A DNA stretch of 64,000 nt, taken from positions 31,638-95,637 of the forward strand of contig CANMTR010000012.1 in the NCBI GenBank assembly GCA_947500825.1, read 5' to 3'. Source of the DNA: an uncultured Paracoccaceae bacterium. GTDB taxonomy: Bacteria > Pseudomonadota > Alphaproteobacteria > Rhodobacterales > Rhodobacteraceae. A program made the translations under genes and the position numbers. Under the pieces are notes generated by a model that saw nothing but the letters and a program-made list of their open reading frames with translations, was not told the origin of the DNA and ran no database searches. The number at the start of each line of letters is the position of its first letter. Position 1 is the stretch's first letter. Shown here piece after piece: positions 7,989 to 18,332 of this stretch.

Positions 7989-9412
7989 TCCGGGCCTCCC
8001 GCCAGCGCGATCTCGGTGGCCGCGCGGCGCGCGACGCGGTCCTGTCCCGCCGCGACCAGCGTCGCCAGCCCGTCGCGGAGCGCGTCGAGGTTGCCCTCCG
8101 CGCCCAGGTCGAGGAGCGCGATGGCATGAAGGAGCGCCTCCCCGGACTGCCCCTGGGCCACCAGCTCCGCGCCCCGGCCCGTGGCCGCGCGGCCCGCCAG
8201 CCCCGCGACGATGGCTTCGTCCAGCGCCGCGTCGCCGGTGGGCGCGGGCGGGTCCGGGTCGTCGTCCGCCAGGTGCCGCAGGGTCGTCAGGATCTCGGCG
8301 GCGGGCGCGTCGAGCGCGCGGGGCACGGGCCGGTCCGTCGCGCGCGCGGCGAGCGCGGGGCCGAGCCCGGTTGCGCGCATATCCTCCCACAACCCCGGCA
8401 ACAGCTCCGAGACGGCCGCGGCGTCGCCCTCCTCCAATGCCCGGTCGAGCGCCTGAGCGCCGGCGACCCGGTCCCATGGCTGGCCCGACGCGGCGGGGTC
8501 GTGCTCTCCGTAGACATTCCAGAGCGCCCCCGCGTCGAGCGCCCCTGCGCGGGCGAGGCGCTCGGCCGCCGCGATCCGCGCCTTCCACCCGATATGGCGG
8601 CGCAGGTCGGCATGGGCGAAGGGTAGGGGCAGGGCGGCGCTGCGCAGCGGCTCGCCCATGGCCTCGTAGAGCATGTAGTCGAGCGGCGTCGGGCGCTCGG
8701 GCGGCGGCAGGTTCACCCCTTCGGCATAGGCGTCGAGGAACCGCGCCAACCGGTCCATCTCGGCGGGCGTCACCACCGACAGGGCGCGCGCGGTTTCCAG
8801 CGTCACGGCGGCGGCGGGCCAGTCGCCCGAGCGCGCCAGGCAGAAGATCCGCGCCGGGTAGGTGGGCGTGATCCGGGGAGCGGCGCGCATCCGCGCGCAG
8901 GCCTGCTCCTCCTGCCCGGTCAGCAGCGCCAGGTCGAACCAGCGCCGGAACACCTCCGGCCGGTCGTATCCCGCCCGTTCCATCATCTGCCGCGCCGGGG
9001 CGAAAGCGCCCGCCGCCATCAGCGCATCGAGCCGCGACAGGAAGAACCTCTCCCCGTCGCTGCCCTCAGGCGGATCGGCCGTCGCGATCAGCATCCTGCG
9101 CAGCAGGTCTTGGGTGGCGGCCAGGCGCGGCACGCCCAGCCCGTCGAGGCGCCGCGCAAGGCCCTCCGCTTCCGAGGCGGACCACGGGTCGGCGTCCAGC
9201 CCCGCCGCCTCGGGGTCCACGAGCCCCACGGTATCGGGCACGGGCCGGTCGAGCGGCTCCACCACGATCGGGTCGGGCCGCGCGTCGTCGGAGACCGGCG
9301 GGTTCGTCGGCGGAACGGCGACGGTGCGCGACAGCCACCCGGGGCCGGAACCTTGCGCAAGCGCGGAGCCGGGCCAGAGCGCCAGGGCGAGGATCAGGAT
9401 GCTAGCGCGCAT
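7985..9412 (-). CDS. Conserved exported protein upstream of xerD, unknown function
   Basis: A 475-residue protein with a Sec signal peptide (MRASILILALALWPGSALAQ, probable cleavage after SALA). The mature part is Ala/Arg/Asp-rich and mostly helical, with repeated motifs of the kind AxxLARAGxxD resembling TPR-like helical repeats; no catalytic motif is visible. It is likely periplasmic. Its stop overlaps the xerD start and its start overlaps the end of the 44-residue membrane-peptide gene by 11 bases, so the three are probably one transcript. I recognise the arrangement as common in Rhodobacteraceae but cannot assign a function. Confidence 0.75.
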   Translation of the reverse strand: MRASILILALALWPGSALAQGSGPGWLSRTVAVPPTNPPVSDDARPDPIVVEPLDRPVPDTVGLVDPEAAGLDADPWSASEAEGLARRLDGLGVPRLAATQDLLRRMLIATADPPEGSDGERFFLSRLDALMAAGAFAPARQMMERAGYDRPEVFRRWFDLALLTGQEEQACARMRAAPRITPTYPARIFCLARSGDWPAAAVTLETARALSVVTPAEMDRLARFLDAYAEGVNLPPPERPTPLDYMLYEAMGEPLRSAALPLPFAHADLRRHIGWKARIAAAERLARAGALDAGALWNVYGEHDPAASGQPWDRVAGAQALDRALEEGDAAAVSELLPGLWEDMRATGLGPALAARATDRPVPRALDAPAAEILTTLRHLADDDPDPPAPTGDAALDEAIVAGLAGRAATGRGAELVAQGQSGEALLHAIALLDLGAEGNLDALRDGLATLVAAGQDRVARRAATEIALAGGPE

Positions 9413-9536
9413 CCAGCGATACGGGCACGCTGCGCTCCGCCCGCTCGGGCGACAGGTCGCCCAGATAGGCGAACCCGGCCACGCCGATCAGGGCTACCAC
9501 GATCAGGAACACCAGTAATTTCACAAGCTTGAACAC
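9402..9536 (-). CDS. 44-residue single-span membrane peptide
   Basis: A short gene starting at a GTG: the product begins MFKLVKLLVFLIVVALIGVA, continues GFAYLGDLSPERAERSVP and ends VSLDAR. One transmembrane helix covers residues 4-24, followed by a short acidic/basic tail. GAGG lies 6 bases before the GTG. The reading frame ends 11 bases inside the start of the exported-protein gene, which points to coupled translation. It is divergent from aroK with a 134-base spacer. Unknown function; the tight overlap, SD and clean membrane helix support it being real. Confidence 0.65.
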   Translation of the reverse strand: MFKLVKLLVFLIVVALIGVAGFAYLGDLSPERAERSVPVSLDAR

Positions 9537-9670
9537 GCGCCGCCTCGTTTCGCCCACCTCGACAATCCGGTTCTGACGACCGGTTTGCGTGCTTTATAGC
9601 TGGTCTTCGGGCCAAGATCACGCCATTGAGGCGCCGAATTTTCACGGGTGAGGGGGGTGTTGCCCTAGCG

Positions 9671-10222
9671 ATGCGCCGATTGAGGAAAACCGTCGTCATG
9701 GTGGGCATGATGGGGGCCGGCAAGACCGCCGTGGGCGGCGCCGTCGCCCGCACGCTGGGCGTGCCGTTCCTCGATTCCGACGCCGAGATCCAGGCGGCGG
9801 CGAACGCAACGATCCCCGAGATCTTCGCCCGCGACGGCGAGCCCTTCTTTCGCGAACGCGAGGCGCAGGTGATCGATCGGCTGATGCAGGGGCGTCCGGG
9901 CATCCTCTCCATCGGGGGCGGGGCCTACCTTTCCGCGCGCAACCGCGAGGCCATCGGCCGCCGGGGCGTGGCCCTGTGGATCAGGGCGGAGCGCGAGCTG
10001 CTGTGGGAGCGGGTGCGCCACAAGGATACCCGTCCGCTCCTGCGCACCCGGGACCCGCGGGCGACCCTGTTCGCCATGATCGAGGCGCGCGAGCCGAGCT
10101 ACGCCCTGGCCGACTTGGCCGTCGATGCCGAGCCGGGCCTCAGCGTCGAGGCGATGGCGCGCAAGGCCATCGGGGTGATCGAGACCCGCGAGGATGTTCT
10201 GGACGGAGGACGAAAACCATGA
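9671..10222 (+). CDS. aroK: Shikimate kinase AroK
   Basis: ATP-dependent phosphorylation of shikimate at the 3-OH in chorismate synthesis. 183 residues from the ATG at 9671. The Walker A loop GMMGAGKTAVG, the shikimate-binding DSDAEIQ motif and the FFREREAQV and ILSIGGGAYLS segments are all as in the family. A TTG-initiated in-frame extension to 9626 is possible, but the core protein begins at the later ATG (MRRLRKTVVMVG). The stop overlaps the aroB start (ATGA), giving the common aroK-aroB operon. Confidence 0.94.
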   Translation: MRRLRKTVVMVGMMGAGKTAVGGAVARTLGVPFLDSDAEIQAAANATIPEIFARDGEPFFREREAQVIDRLMQGRPGILSIGGGAYLSARNREAIGRRGVALWIRAERELLWERVRHKDTRPLLRTRDPRATLFAMIEAREPSYALADLAVDAEPGLSVEAMARKAIGVIETREDVLDGGRKP

Positions 10223-11343
10223 CCGATGCCGCCACCACCGATGTCCGCGTCGATCTCGGATCGCGCGCCTACGACGTGCGCATCGGGCCCGACCTGCTGG
10301 ACCGGGCCGGGGAGGAGATCGCGCCGCTCCTGGCGCGGCCCCGCGTGGCGATCGTCACCGACGGGAACGTCGCCGGCCGCCACCTCGCGGCGCTCGAGGC
10401 GTCGCTCGCCCGCGCGGGCATCGCCGCCTCGGCCCTGACCCTGCCCGCGGGCGAGGCGACCAAGTCGTGGGAGGCTCTGGGCCGGACGGTCGAATGGCTC
10501 CTGGCCGAGCGGATCGAGCGGCGCGACGTGGTGGTGGCGCTGGGCGGCGGCGTGATCGGCGACCTCGTGGGCTTCGCGGCCGCGATCCTGCGCCGCGGCG
10601 TGCGCTTCGTGCAGGTGCCGACCTCGCTCCTGGCGCAAGTCGATTCGTCCGTCGGCGGCAAGACCGGGGTCAACGCCGCCGCCGGCAAGAACCTGATCGG
10701 CGCGTTCCACCAGCCCGCCCTGGTCCTGGCCGATATCGGCGTGCTCGACACGCTGGCGCCGCGCGACTTCCTCGCGGGCTACGGCGAGGTGGTGAAATAC
10801 GGCCTCCTGGGCGATGCGGAGTTCTTCGCCTGGCTGGAGACGAACGGGCCGGCCCTGGCCGCCGGCGACGGCGGTCTGCGGGCCGAGGCGGTGCGCCGGT
10901 CCGTCGCCATGAAGGCCGACATCGTCGTGCGCGACGAAACCGAGCAGGGCGACCGGGCGCTTCTGAACCTGGGCCATACCTTCGCCCACGCGCTCGAGGC
11001 GGCGACCGGGTATTCCGACCGGCTGCTCCACGGCGAGGCGGTCGCGATGGGCTGCGCGCTGGCCTTCGACCTGTCCGGCCGGCTGGGCCACTGTCCGCAG
11101 GAGGATACCTCGCGCGTCCGCGCCCACCTGGCGCAGATGGGGCTGCGCGGCCGCCTCTCCGACATCCCCGGCGACCTGCCGGGGCCCGAGGCGCTGATGG
11201 AGCTGATGGCCCAGGACAAGAAGGTGGTGGACGGCCGCCTGCGGCTGATCCTGGCCCGCGGGATCGGCCGCGCCTTCGTCACGTCCGATGTCCCCCCCGA
11301 GGCCCTCGGGGCGGTCCTGTCGGACGCCTTGGCGGAGCGCTGA
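10219..11343 (+). CDS. aroB: 3-dehydroquinate synthase AroB
   Basis: NAD-dependent, metal-containing cyclase making 3-dehydroquinate from DAHP, step two of the shikimate pathway. 374 residues, the usual length. Family motifs: ALGGGVIGDLVGFAAAILRRG, VPTSLLAQVDSSVGGKTGVN, KNLIGAFHQP, GYGEVVKYGLL and LNLGHTFAHALE, the last supplying a metal-binding histidine. GGAGGA stands 8 bases before the ATG, which overlaps the aroK stop. It converges on the extensin-like gene across 83 bases. Confidence 0.96.
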   Translation: MTDAATTDVRVDLGSRAYDVRIGPDLLDRAGEEIAPLLARPRVAIVTDGNVAGRHLAALEASLARAGIAASALTLPAGEATKSWEALGRTVEWLLAERIERRDVVVALGGGVIGDLVGFAAAILRRGVRFVQVPTSLLAQVDSSVGGKTGVNAAAGKNLIGAFHQPALVLADIGVLDTLAPRDFLAGYGEVVKYGLLGDAEFFAWLETNGPALAAGDGGLRAEAVRRSVAMKADIVVRDETEQGDRALLNLGHTFAHALEAATGYSDRLLHGEAVAMGCALAFDLSGRLGHCPQEDTSRVRAHLAQMGLRGRLSDIPGDLPGPEALMELMAQDKKVVDGRLRLILARGIGRAFVTSDVPPEALGAVLSDALAER

Positions 11344-11426
11344 CGCCGCTGCCCCACGGATACGTCCGCCAAAATCCGCGGGGTCGTCCGTGATGCGGGA
11401 AGGCCCCCCGCGCGGACACGGGGAGC

Positions 11427-12224
11427 TCAGCGGCAATAACTGCCGGAGCGGTATCGCGCGGTGTCGAAGTGGAAGTGATCCTGGTGGAAGCGGTCGGATT
11501 CGGGGCCCAGCACGGTGCCGAACGGGCCGCAGGCGGCCTCGTGCAGGCGCCGCAGGATGCGCCCCTGCCGCCCGCTTCCCCAGCCGTCGAGCACCGTGAT
11601 CCGCGTCCCGTCCGCCAGCCGTATGGCCGAGATGTCGATGGCCCGTCCCCGCCCGTGCTCCGATACCTTCGCCCCGGGGCGGTTGTTCCGGGTCCGGCAG
11701 GCATAGTGGGCGGCCACGGTCAGGCCCGCCGCGCCCCCGCCCCGCGCGCCCACCACGGGGCGCACCGCGTCGCGCACCCAGGCCGACAGGGTGCGCGCCG
11801 TGCGGCAATCGAGCGTCGCGGGTTGGCTCAGGGCCAGCCCCCCCGCCCGGGTCACGCGTACGGGCGAGCCCACGCCGCACCCCTCGATCCGCCCCGGGAT
11901 CTCGGGCAGCGGCGCGCCCGCGAGCGTCGGGTCGCCGCAGAGCGCGCCGGTGGGCGCCGCGGGGCGGTCGTCGTCCTGCCCGGCGACGGTGCGCGGCGCC
12001 TCGGGCGGCGTTTCCCGCGCCTCGGGTCGGGGCGCGGCGTCGGGGGCGGGGGGCGCCGCATCGGAGAGCGTTTCGGCGGGCGTCGCGGGCGAGGCCATCG
12101 CGGGAGCGTCCGTCTCCGTCCGGGCCTCCGGCGGAGGCGAGCTCGCCGGCGCCTGGGCCGGTGCGGGCAGGGCCCCCAGGCACCAGGCCAGGAGCGCCGC
12201 CAGCGCCGGGGCCCGGACGTTCAC
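11427..12224 (-). CDS. Extensin-like C-terminal domain exported protein
   Basis: A 265-residue secreted protein starting at a GTG. It has a signal peptide ([18 protein letters not shown]), then a Pro/Ala/Glu-rich linker to about residue 90, then the extensin-like domain. Visible motifs are an early CGDP cysteine, the [16 protein letters not shown] metal-site-like segment and the terminal [20 protein letters not shown]. The SxHxxGxAxD plus HxxHxH arrangement resembles D-Ala-D-Ala peptidase folds (VanY/MepA-like), so a periplasmic peptidoglycan role is plausible but unproven. The GTG overlaps the hisC stop by 4 bases. Confidence 0.85.
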   Translation of the reverse strand: MNVRAPALAALLAWCLGALPAPAQAPASSPPPEARTETDAPAMASPATPAETLSDAAPPAPDAAPRPEARETPPEAPRTVAGQDDDRPAAPTGALCGDPTLAGAPLPEIPGRIEGCGVGSPVRVTRAGGLALSQPATLDCRTARTLSAWVRDAVRPVVGARGGGAAGLTVAAHYACRTRNNRPGAKVSEHGRGRAIDISAIRLADGTRITVLDGWGSGRQGRILRRLHEAACGPFGTVLGPESDRFHQDHFHFDTARYRSGSYCR

Positions 12225-13309
12225 TCCGCCCTCTCGCGAAAACGGGCGAGGGCGTCAGCCACCCGGCGGCAGGCGGCCTCGTCTCCCACGGTGATCCGCA
12301 GGCAGTGCGGCAGGCCGTAGCCGCCCACGCGGCGCACGATCAGCCCCTCGGCACGCAGATGCGCGTCGCAGGCAGCGGCCTCCTCGGGGCTCTTCAGCCG
12401 CGCCAGGACGAAGTTCGCCTCCGACGCGTCGGACGGCACGCCCGCCTGGGACAGGGCCAGCGCCAGCCATGCCCGAAGACGCGCGTTCTCGGATCGCGCA
12501 TGGTCCACGAAGGCGCGGTCGCGCATCGCCGCCTCGGCGGCAGCGAGCTGCGGCGTGCCGAGGTTGAACGGCCCCCGGACCCGGTTGAGCACGTCGATCA
12601 CGTGGGCGGGCGCGAAGGCCCATCCCACGCGCAGGCCCCCCAGCCCGTAGATCTTGGAGAAGGTGCGGGTCATCACAACGCCCTCGCGCGCGGCCACCAG
12701 CCCGGCGCCGCCGTCGTGGCCTTCGGCATATTCTGCATAGGCCCCGTCTAGGACCAGCAGGGCGTGGTCGGGCAGCCCGTCCGCCAGCCGCGCCACCTCG
12801 TCCGTGCCGATCATGGTGCCGGTCGGGTTGCCGGGGTTGGCGATGAAGACGAGGCGCGTGCGCGGGCTCACCGCGCCCAGGATCGCGTCCACGTCCACCC
12901 GCCGGTCGCGCTCGGCCACGCAGACCGGCGTCGCCCCCGCGGCGAGCGCCGACAGGCGGTACATGGAAAAGCCGTGCTCGGTATGGATCACCTCGGCGCC
13001 CTCGCCGCCATAGGCCGTGCACAGGAACGCGATCAGCTCGTCCGAGCCCGCCCCGCACACGATCCGCTCGGGGTCGAGCCCGTGGACCTCCCCGATCGCG
13101 CGCCTCAGCCCCGCATGGGACCCGTCCGGATAGCGGTGGAGCAGGGCCGCGCTCCGCGCCAGCGCCTCCTGTGCGGCGGGGGGCGGGCCGAACGGGTTCT
13201 CGTTCGACGACAGCTTGACCGCGTCCCGCACCCCGGGCACGCGGCTTTCCCCGCCCTGATAGGGGTCGATGTCGAGGATGCCGGCTCTGGGCGCCACGGC
13301 GTGGGTCAT
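12221..13309 (-). CDS. hisC: Histidinol-phosphate aminotransferase HisC
   Basis: PLP enzyme of fold type I converting imidazole-acetol phosphate to histidinol phosphate; it may also serve aromatic amino acids. 362 residues from [20 protein letters not shown]. Motifs: [11 protein letters not shown] at the N-terminus, [26 protein letters not shown] and the Schiff-base lysine in [15 protein letters not shown]. The start is set by AGGAG six bases before the ATG at 13309, rejecting an upstream ATG at 13327. It is followed without a gap by the extensin-like gene. Confidence 0.93.
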   Translation of the reverse strand: MTHAVAPRAGILDIDPYQGGESRVPGVRDAVKLSSNENPFGPPPAAQEALARSAALLHRYPDGSHAGLRRAIGEVHGLDPERIVCGAGSDELIAFLCTAYGGEGAEVIHTEHGFSMYRLSALAAGATPVCVAERDRRVDVDAILGAVSPRTRLVFIANPGNPTGTMIGTDEVARLADGLPDHALLVLDGAYAEYAEGHDGGAGLVAAREGVVMTRTFSKIYGLGGLRVGWAFAPAHVIDVLNRVRGPFNLGTPQLAAAEAAMRDRAFVDHARSENARLRAWLALALSQAGVPSDASEANFVLARLKSPEEAAACDAHLRAEGLIVRRVGGYGLPHCLRITVGDEAACRRVADALARFRERAE

Positions 13310-13315
13310 CTGGTT

Positions 13316-13320
13316 CTCCT
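13316..13320 (-). promoter_or_regulatory. Shine-Dalgarno site choosing the hisC start
   Basis: AGGAG on the minus strand lies 6 bases before the ATG at 13309. This argues against the alternative ATG at 13327, whose own upstream lacks such a site. Confidence 0.6.
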
Positions 13321-13407
13321 GGGCCACGACGCCCTACCTAGTCCTGCGCGCGGGGCGGGGCCAGAGGCCCGTGCGCCCACGCGCGACCCTGCGCCGAACC
13401 TTTCCTC

Positions 13408-14895
<1,488 letters not shown>

Positions 14896-14964
14896 GCAAG
14901 TCCTCCCTCGTTCCTGCTGCAGACCATATGACCGTGCGCCGCCACGGCAAGGCGCGCGGGCAGG

Positions 14965-15483
14965 CTATTGCGAGGCGAACTCGTTGCAGATGGTGCGGAC
15001 CTCGTCCTCGATCTGCGCGATCAGCAGGCCCTGGATCACCGGCGCGGCCATGTCGAGCGCCCAGGACATCTCGCCCTCGATCTCGTCGATGGTCACGTCC
15101 GCCGTCGTCACCTCGCATCGCGACAGGATGCCCTCGACATTGGCGGAGACGTCGGCGGCGAGGTCGCCGCCGGTATCCTCCTCCGCCCCGCGGCAGGTCA
15201 GCCGGCCGCCTATGGTAAAGCTCACGCCGTCGCCGCGCAGGCGCAGATCCGCGCTCGACACCTGGACCGAGCGCACCTCTCCCAGGCCGAGCGACACCCC
15301 CATGATCTCGGTTCCCAACGGCTCGCAGGGGTTGAACGCGGCGATCCGCGCCTCCAGCGCAGACTGCGCGTCCCCGCCCTCCGGCCCCGAAGGCACCTCT
15401 CCCTGCGCTCCGAGCGCGACGGGGAAAAGACAGGCGACGAGGGCGCCGGTCCATATCGTCCGTCTCGTCCGGAGAAGGTCCAT
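14965..15483 (-). CDS. Exported protein of unknown function in the glp locus
   Basis: A 172-residue protein with a signal peptide (TGALVACLFPVALGAQ). Four cysteines (FNPCEPLG, LTCRGAEE, LSRCEVTT, RTICNEFA) could form two disulfides in the periplasm. The mature sequence alternates hydrophobic residues, suggesting beta structure, and ends in a helix. I do not recognise the family. It sits between glpD and glpK on the same strand, but a 163-base gap separates it from glpD, so a role in glycerol use is only a guess from position. Confidence 0.6.
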   Translation of the reverse strand: MDLLRTRRTIWTGALVACLFPVALGAQGEVPSGPEGGDAQSALEARIAAFNPCEPLGTEIMGVSLGLGEVRSVQVSSADLRLRGDGVSFTIGGRLTCRGAEEDTGGDLAADVSANVEGILSRCEVTTADVTIDEIEGEMSWALDMAAPVIQGLLIAQIEDEVRTICNEFASQ

Positions 15484-15646
15484 GACCGCCCTTTCGGTGC
15501 CGGTGACGGGGGAACTGTCCGCCGGGTGGATCGGATTATTCTTTTACGCTAGCATGCCCCGAAGCCGAGCCAAAGGGGCCATGCCATCCGAGGGTCTGGA
15601 CGAAGACGCGGACAGGCTCGCCGCGACACGCCCGGACTGACCCCCG

Positions 15647-17278
15647 CTACTCGGCCGCGCGCGTCTCCGCCCGGGCCTCGGCCATCCAGTCGTCGAGGGC
15701 GGCGATCTCGTCCGCGCTCATCCTCAGGCCGAGCTTGGTGCGCCGCCAGACCACGTCCTCGGCGCGGCGGGCGTATTCGCGCTCCATGAGCCAGCGTACC
15801 TCCGCCTCGGTCAGGGTGCCGCCGAAGTCGCGGCCCATCCCGGCGGCGGCGTTCCCGGCGCCCGAGCACACGTCCTTCGCCTCGGTGCCGTAGGCGCGCA
15901 CCAGCCGCCGCGCCCAGAACTCGCTGAGGAACGGGTGCGCCCGGCGCAGGTCGTCCACCAGGGCGGGCACCCCGTCCACGGCGAAGTCGCCGCCGGGCAG
16001 GGGCACGCGCGCCGTCCAGTCGCCCGTCATCTGGCCGAAATGGGGGGCGAGCTTGGCAAGTGCCTGCTCGGCGAGCTTTCGGTAGGTGGTGATCTTGCCG
16101 CCGAACACGTTGAGGAGCGGCGGGTCCATGCCCACGGGGCCGTCCGTGGCAGGCCCGGCATCGACCGACAGCACGTAGTCGCGCGTCGCCGCCGTGGCCG
16201 ACTTGGCCCCGTCGTCGTAGAGCGGGCGCACGCCCGAATAGGTCCAGACCACGTCCTCGCGCCGCACGGGCTTCTCGAAGTATTCCGACGCGAAGGCGCA
16301 GAGGTAGTCGGTCTCCTCGTCCGATATCTCGGGCGCGACGGAGGGGTCGCGGCCGTGGTCCTTGTCGGTGGTGCCGATCAGGGTGAAGTCGGTCTCGTAG
16401 GGGATGGAGAAGATGATCCGCCCGTCCTCGCCCTGGAAGAAGTACGCCTTGCCGTGGTCGTAGAGCTTGGGCACCACGATGTGGCTGCCGCGCACCAGCC
16501 GCACCCCCTCGGACGAGTTGAAGCGCACGGTGCCGCGCACCACGTCCTCCACCCAGGGGCCGCCCGCGTTCACCAGCCCGCGGGCGCGCACGACCTGCTG
16601 CGCGCCGGTCTCCACGTCCTCCAGCGTCACCGACCAGCTCGCGCCGTCGCGGTCGGCGGTCACCACCTTCGTGCGGGTCTTCACGGTGGCGCCGCGGATC
16701 TCGGCGTCGCGGGCGTTGAGCGCCACGAGCCGCGAATCCTCGACCCAGCAGTCGGAATACTCGTAGGCCTTCTTGAAGCGGTCCCTGATCGGGCCGCCCT
16801 CTGGCGCGGTGGTCAGGTCCAGCGTCCGGGTGGCCGGCAGGTGCTTTCGCCCCCCGAGGTTGTCGTAGAGGAACAGCCCGATGCGGATCACCCAGTCCGG
16901 TCGCCGCCCCTTCATCCAGGGCATCACGGTGTTCAGCAGCTTCGAGGTCGGCGTCTCGCCCTCGAAGCGCATGTCGGGCGAGTAGGGCAGCACGAAGCGC
17001 ATGGGCCAGGAGATGTGCGGCATCGCCTCGAGCAGCACCTCGCGCTCGATCAACGCCTTCTTCACCAGTCCGATTTCGAAGAACTCCAGATAGCGCAGCC
17101 CGCCGTGGAACAGCTTGGTGGACTTCGACGAGGTCGCGCCCGCCAGGTCGCCCATCTCCGCCAGGTACACCGACAGGCCCCGCCCCTGGGCGTCCCGCGC
17201 GATCCCTGTGCCGTTGATGCCGCCCCCGATCACGAAGAGGTCGTAGATCTTCTCGGTCACTGCGGTGTGCTCCGCCAT
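15647..17278 (-). CDS. glpD: Glycerol-3-phosphate dehydrogenase, FAD-dependent (GlpD)
   Basis: Aerobic membrane-associated flavoenzyme oxidising glycerol-3-phosphate to dihydroxyacetone phosphate and passing electrons to quinone. 543 residues. FAD-binding YDLFVIGGGINGTGIARDAQGRG at the N-terminus, then the DLAGATSSKSTKLFHGGLRYLE signature, NAGGPWVE, and the C-terminal helical domain (ARDYVLSVD to LDDWMAEARAE). The start at 17278 is fixed by GGAGG five bases upstream, rejecting an in-frame start 45 bases earlier. Upstream is a long non-coding region shared with the divergent VPLPA-CTERM gene. Confidence 0.95.
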   Translation of the reverse strand: MAEHTAVTEKIYDLFVIGGGINGTGIARDAQGRGLSVYLAEMGDLAGATSSKSTKLFHGGLRYLEFFEIGLVKKALIEREVLLEAMPHISWPMRFVLPYSPDMRFEGETPTSKLLNTVMPWMKGRRPDWVIRIGLFLYDNLGGRKHLPATRTLDLTTAPEGGPIRDRFKKAYEYSDCWVEDSRLVALNARDAEIRGATVKTRTKVVTADRDGASWSVTLEDVETGAQQVVRARGLVNAGGPWVEDVVRGTVRFNSSEGVRLVRGSHIVVPKLYDHGKAYFFQGEDGRIIFSIPYETDFTLIGTTDKDHGRDPSVAPEISDEETDYLCAFASEYFEKPVRREDVVWTYSGVRPLYDDGAKSATAATRDYVLSVDAGPATDGPVGMDPPLLNVFGGKITTYRKLAEQALAKLAPHFGQMTGDWTARVPLPGGDFAVDGVPALVDDLRRAHPFLSEFWARRLVRAYGTEAKDVCSGAGNAAAGMGRDFGGTLTEAEVRWLMEREYARRAEDVVWRRTKLGLRMSADEIAALDDWMAEARAETRAAE

Positions 17279-17283
17279 GCAAG

Positions 17284-17288
17284 CCTCC
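17284..17288 (-). promoter_or_regulatory. Shine-Dalgarno site choosing the glpD start
   Basis: GGAGG on the minus strand lies 5 bases before the ATG at 17278. Confidence 0.6.
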
Positions 17289-17417
17289 GGGTCTGTGCGA
17301 GAGGAGTATAGGGCCGCGGCCACGGATTTTGAGGGGGGAACGGCGTCGCCGGATCGACGCCGGAATCATCCGGGGGGTGATCGCGCCAAAGGCGAAGCGA
17401 CTTCGGCGGCCCGTTCC

Positions 17418-17449
17418 CGGTATTCGAACAAAATTCGCTTAGAATACCG
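17418..17449. promoter_or_regulatory. Inverted repeat upstream of VPLPA-CTERM gene
   Basis: CGGTATTC at 17418-17425 and its exact complement GAATACCG at 17442-17449 are separated by 16 bases. The arm spacing (24 bases start to start) puts both half-sites on nearly the same DNA face, as for a dimeric regulator. It lies about 160 bases before the VPLPA-CTERM start and about 140 before glpD. The sequence is seen directly; the operator role is inferred. Confidence 0.4.
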
Positions 17450-17510
17450 ATTGTCCGCTCCCCGGGGTCGAAGACGGCAATTCGACCAAGCCAATTTCGA
17501 AAAACCTTGA

Positions 17511-17535
17511 GTCGAATGGGGTTCGATGTCGAATG
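17511..17535. repeat. Direct repeat GTCGAATG, two copies
   Basis: GTCGAATG occurs at 17511-17518 and 17528-17535, a 17-base period, with TTCGAT between the copies. Could be a tandem binding site upstream of the VPLPA-CTERM gene, but 8-base repeats can also arise by chance. Confidence 0.35.
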
Positions 17536-17609
17536 ACCTTATTCCGTTCTCAGGGGCATCCCGCTCCGCCGAGTAAATGGTACCAACCGGGAAAAAAGGA
17601 ATTTACGTC

Positions 17610-18221
17610 ATGACCTTTATGAAAACCCTCCTCGGCGCCACCGCCGTTGCCGCTCTGCCCTTCGCCGCGTCGGCGTTCACCTTCGTCGAAGGCATGTCCA
17701 CCGGCGGTCAAACCGTCACCAACGGCGTTGCGATGGGGATCGACCCCGACCAGAACGAGGCCGATTTCGACTTCTTCTGGGATTCCACTCCCTATACCGG
17801 CTATATCACGTTCAGCTCGGATCGGGCATTTGATCTCTATTTCGAGAATTACATTCCCAACCGCGCCGATAGCGGGCAATTCTCCGGACTGACCCTGCGT
17901 GATTCCATGGGCAATTTCCTGCAGAACGGGGAAGCCGATGCCAATTTCTGCGGATCGGCCGAATTCGACGTCGTTTCCGGCCCCTGCAATCTCGTGACCG
18001 GCCAGAACGGCGAGGCCGACTACCTCAAGCCCGACACCGACACGCCGATCTTCGCGAAGTTGTCTGCCGGTACCTACACGATCGGCCTTTACGAATCGAA
18101 CCGCCCGGTCGGCGGCTCGGCCGACTTCCGCGTCTCGGCGGTTCCGCTGCCCGCGGGCGGCCTGCTGCTGGTCAGCGCGCTGGGCGGCATGGGCCTGATG
18201 CGTCGCCGCAAGTCGGCCTGA
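17610..18221 (+). CDS. VPLPA-CTERM sorting-domain surface protein
   Basis: A 203-residue secreted protein. It has a signal peptide (MKTLLGATAVAALPFAASA) and a C-terminal VPLPAGGLLLVSALGGMG followed by LMRRRKSA. The latter is a VPLPA variant of the PEP-CTERM tripartite signal: motif, hydrophobic helix, basic tail. Proteins with it are processed by an exosortase/archaeosortase-like enzyme and attached to the surface or exopolysaccharide. The body (about 20-175) is Asn/Asp/Gly-rich, two cysteines bracket 12 residues (NFCGSAEF to GPCNLV), and it looks like a beta-sandwich. AAGGA stands 9 bases before the ATG. Monocistronic, ended by a strong terminator. No exosortase gene is in the window, so it must lie elsewhere. 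Confidence 0.85.
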   Translation: MTFMKTLLGATAVAALPFAASAFTFVEGMSTGGQTVTNGVAMGIDPDQNEADFDFFWDSTPYTGYITFSSDRAFDLYFENYIPNRADSGQFSGLTLRDSMGNFLQNGEADANFCGSAEFDVVSGPCNLVTGQNGEADYLKPDTDTPIFAKLSAGTYTIGLYESNRPVGGSADFRVSAVPLPAGGLLLVSALGGMGLMRRRKSA

Positions 18222-18240
18222 CGCCTTCCCCGACGCTGCG

Positions 18241-18264
18241 AAAGGGCCCCGCGAGGGGCCCTTT
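18241..18264 (+). terminator. Rho-independent-type terminator after VPLPA-CTERM gene
   Basis: A perfect 10-bp stem (AAAGGGCCCC / GGGGCCCTTT) with a GCGA tetraloop, 19 bases after the stop. The stem ends in TTT, with only a short T run after. Because of its symmetry it could also serve the converging YnjD gene. Confidence 0.75.
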
Positions 18265-18332
18265 CCATGCCGGGGTCGGGGCCCGGCCGGGTTTCGCCCC
18301 CTTCCCCGCGCGGGGAAGGGGCGCGGGTCCGG

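Larger units (their letters stand above)
17279..17609. other. 331-base divergent intergenic region, AT-richer than surroundings
   Basis: It separates glpD (minus) from the VPLPA-CTERM gene (plus) and must hold promoters for both. From about 17400 the base composition becomes clearly more AT-rich, with repeated TTCGAA/TCGAAT-like words, an inverted repeat (17418-17449) and a direct repeat (17511-17535). No gene is supported in it. Confidence 0.6.
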
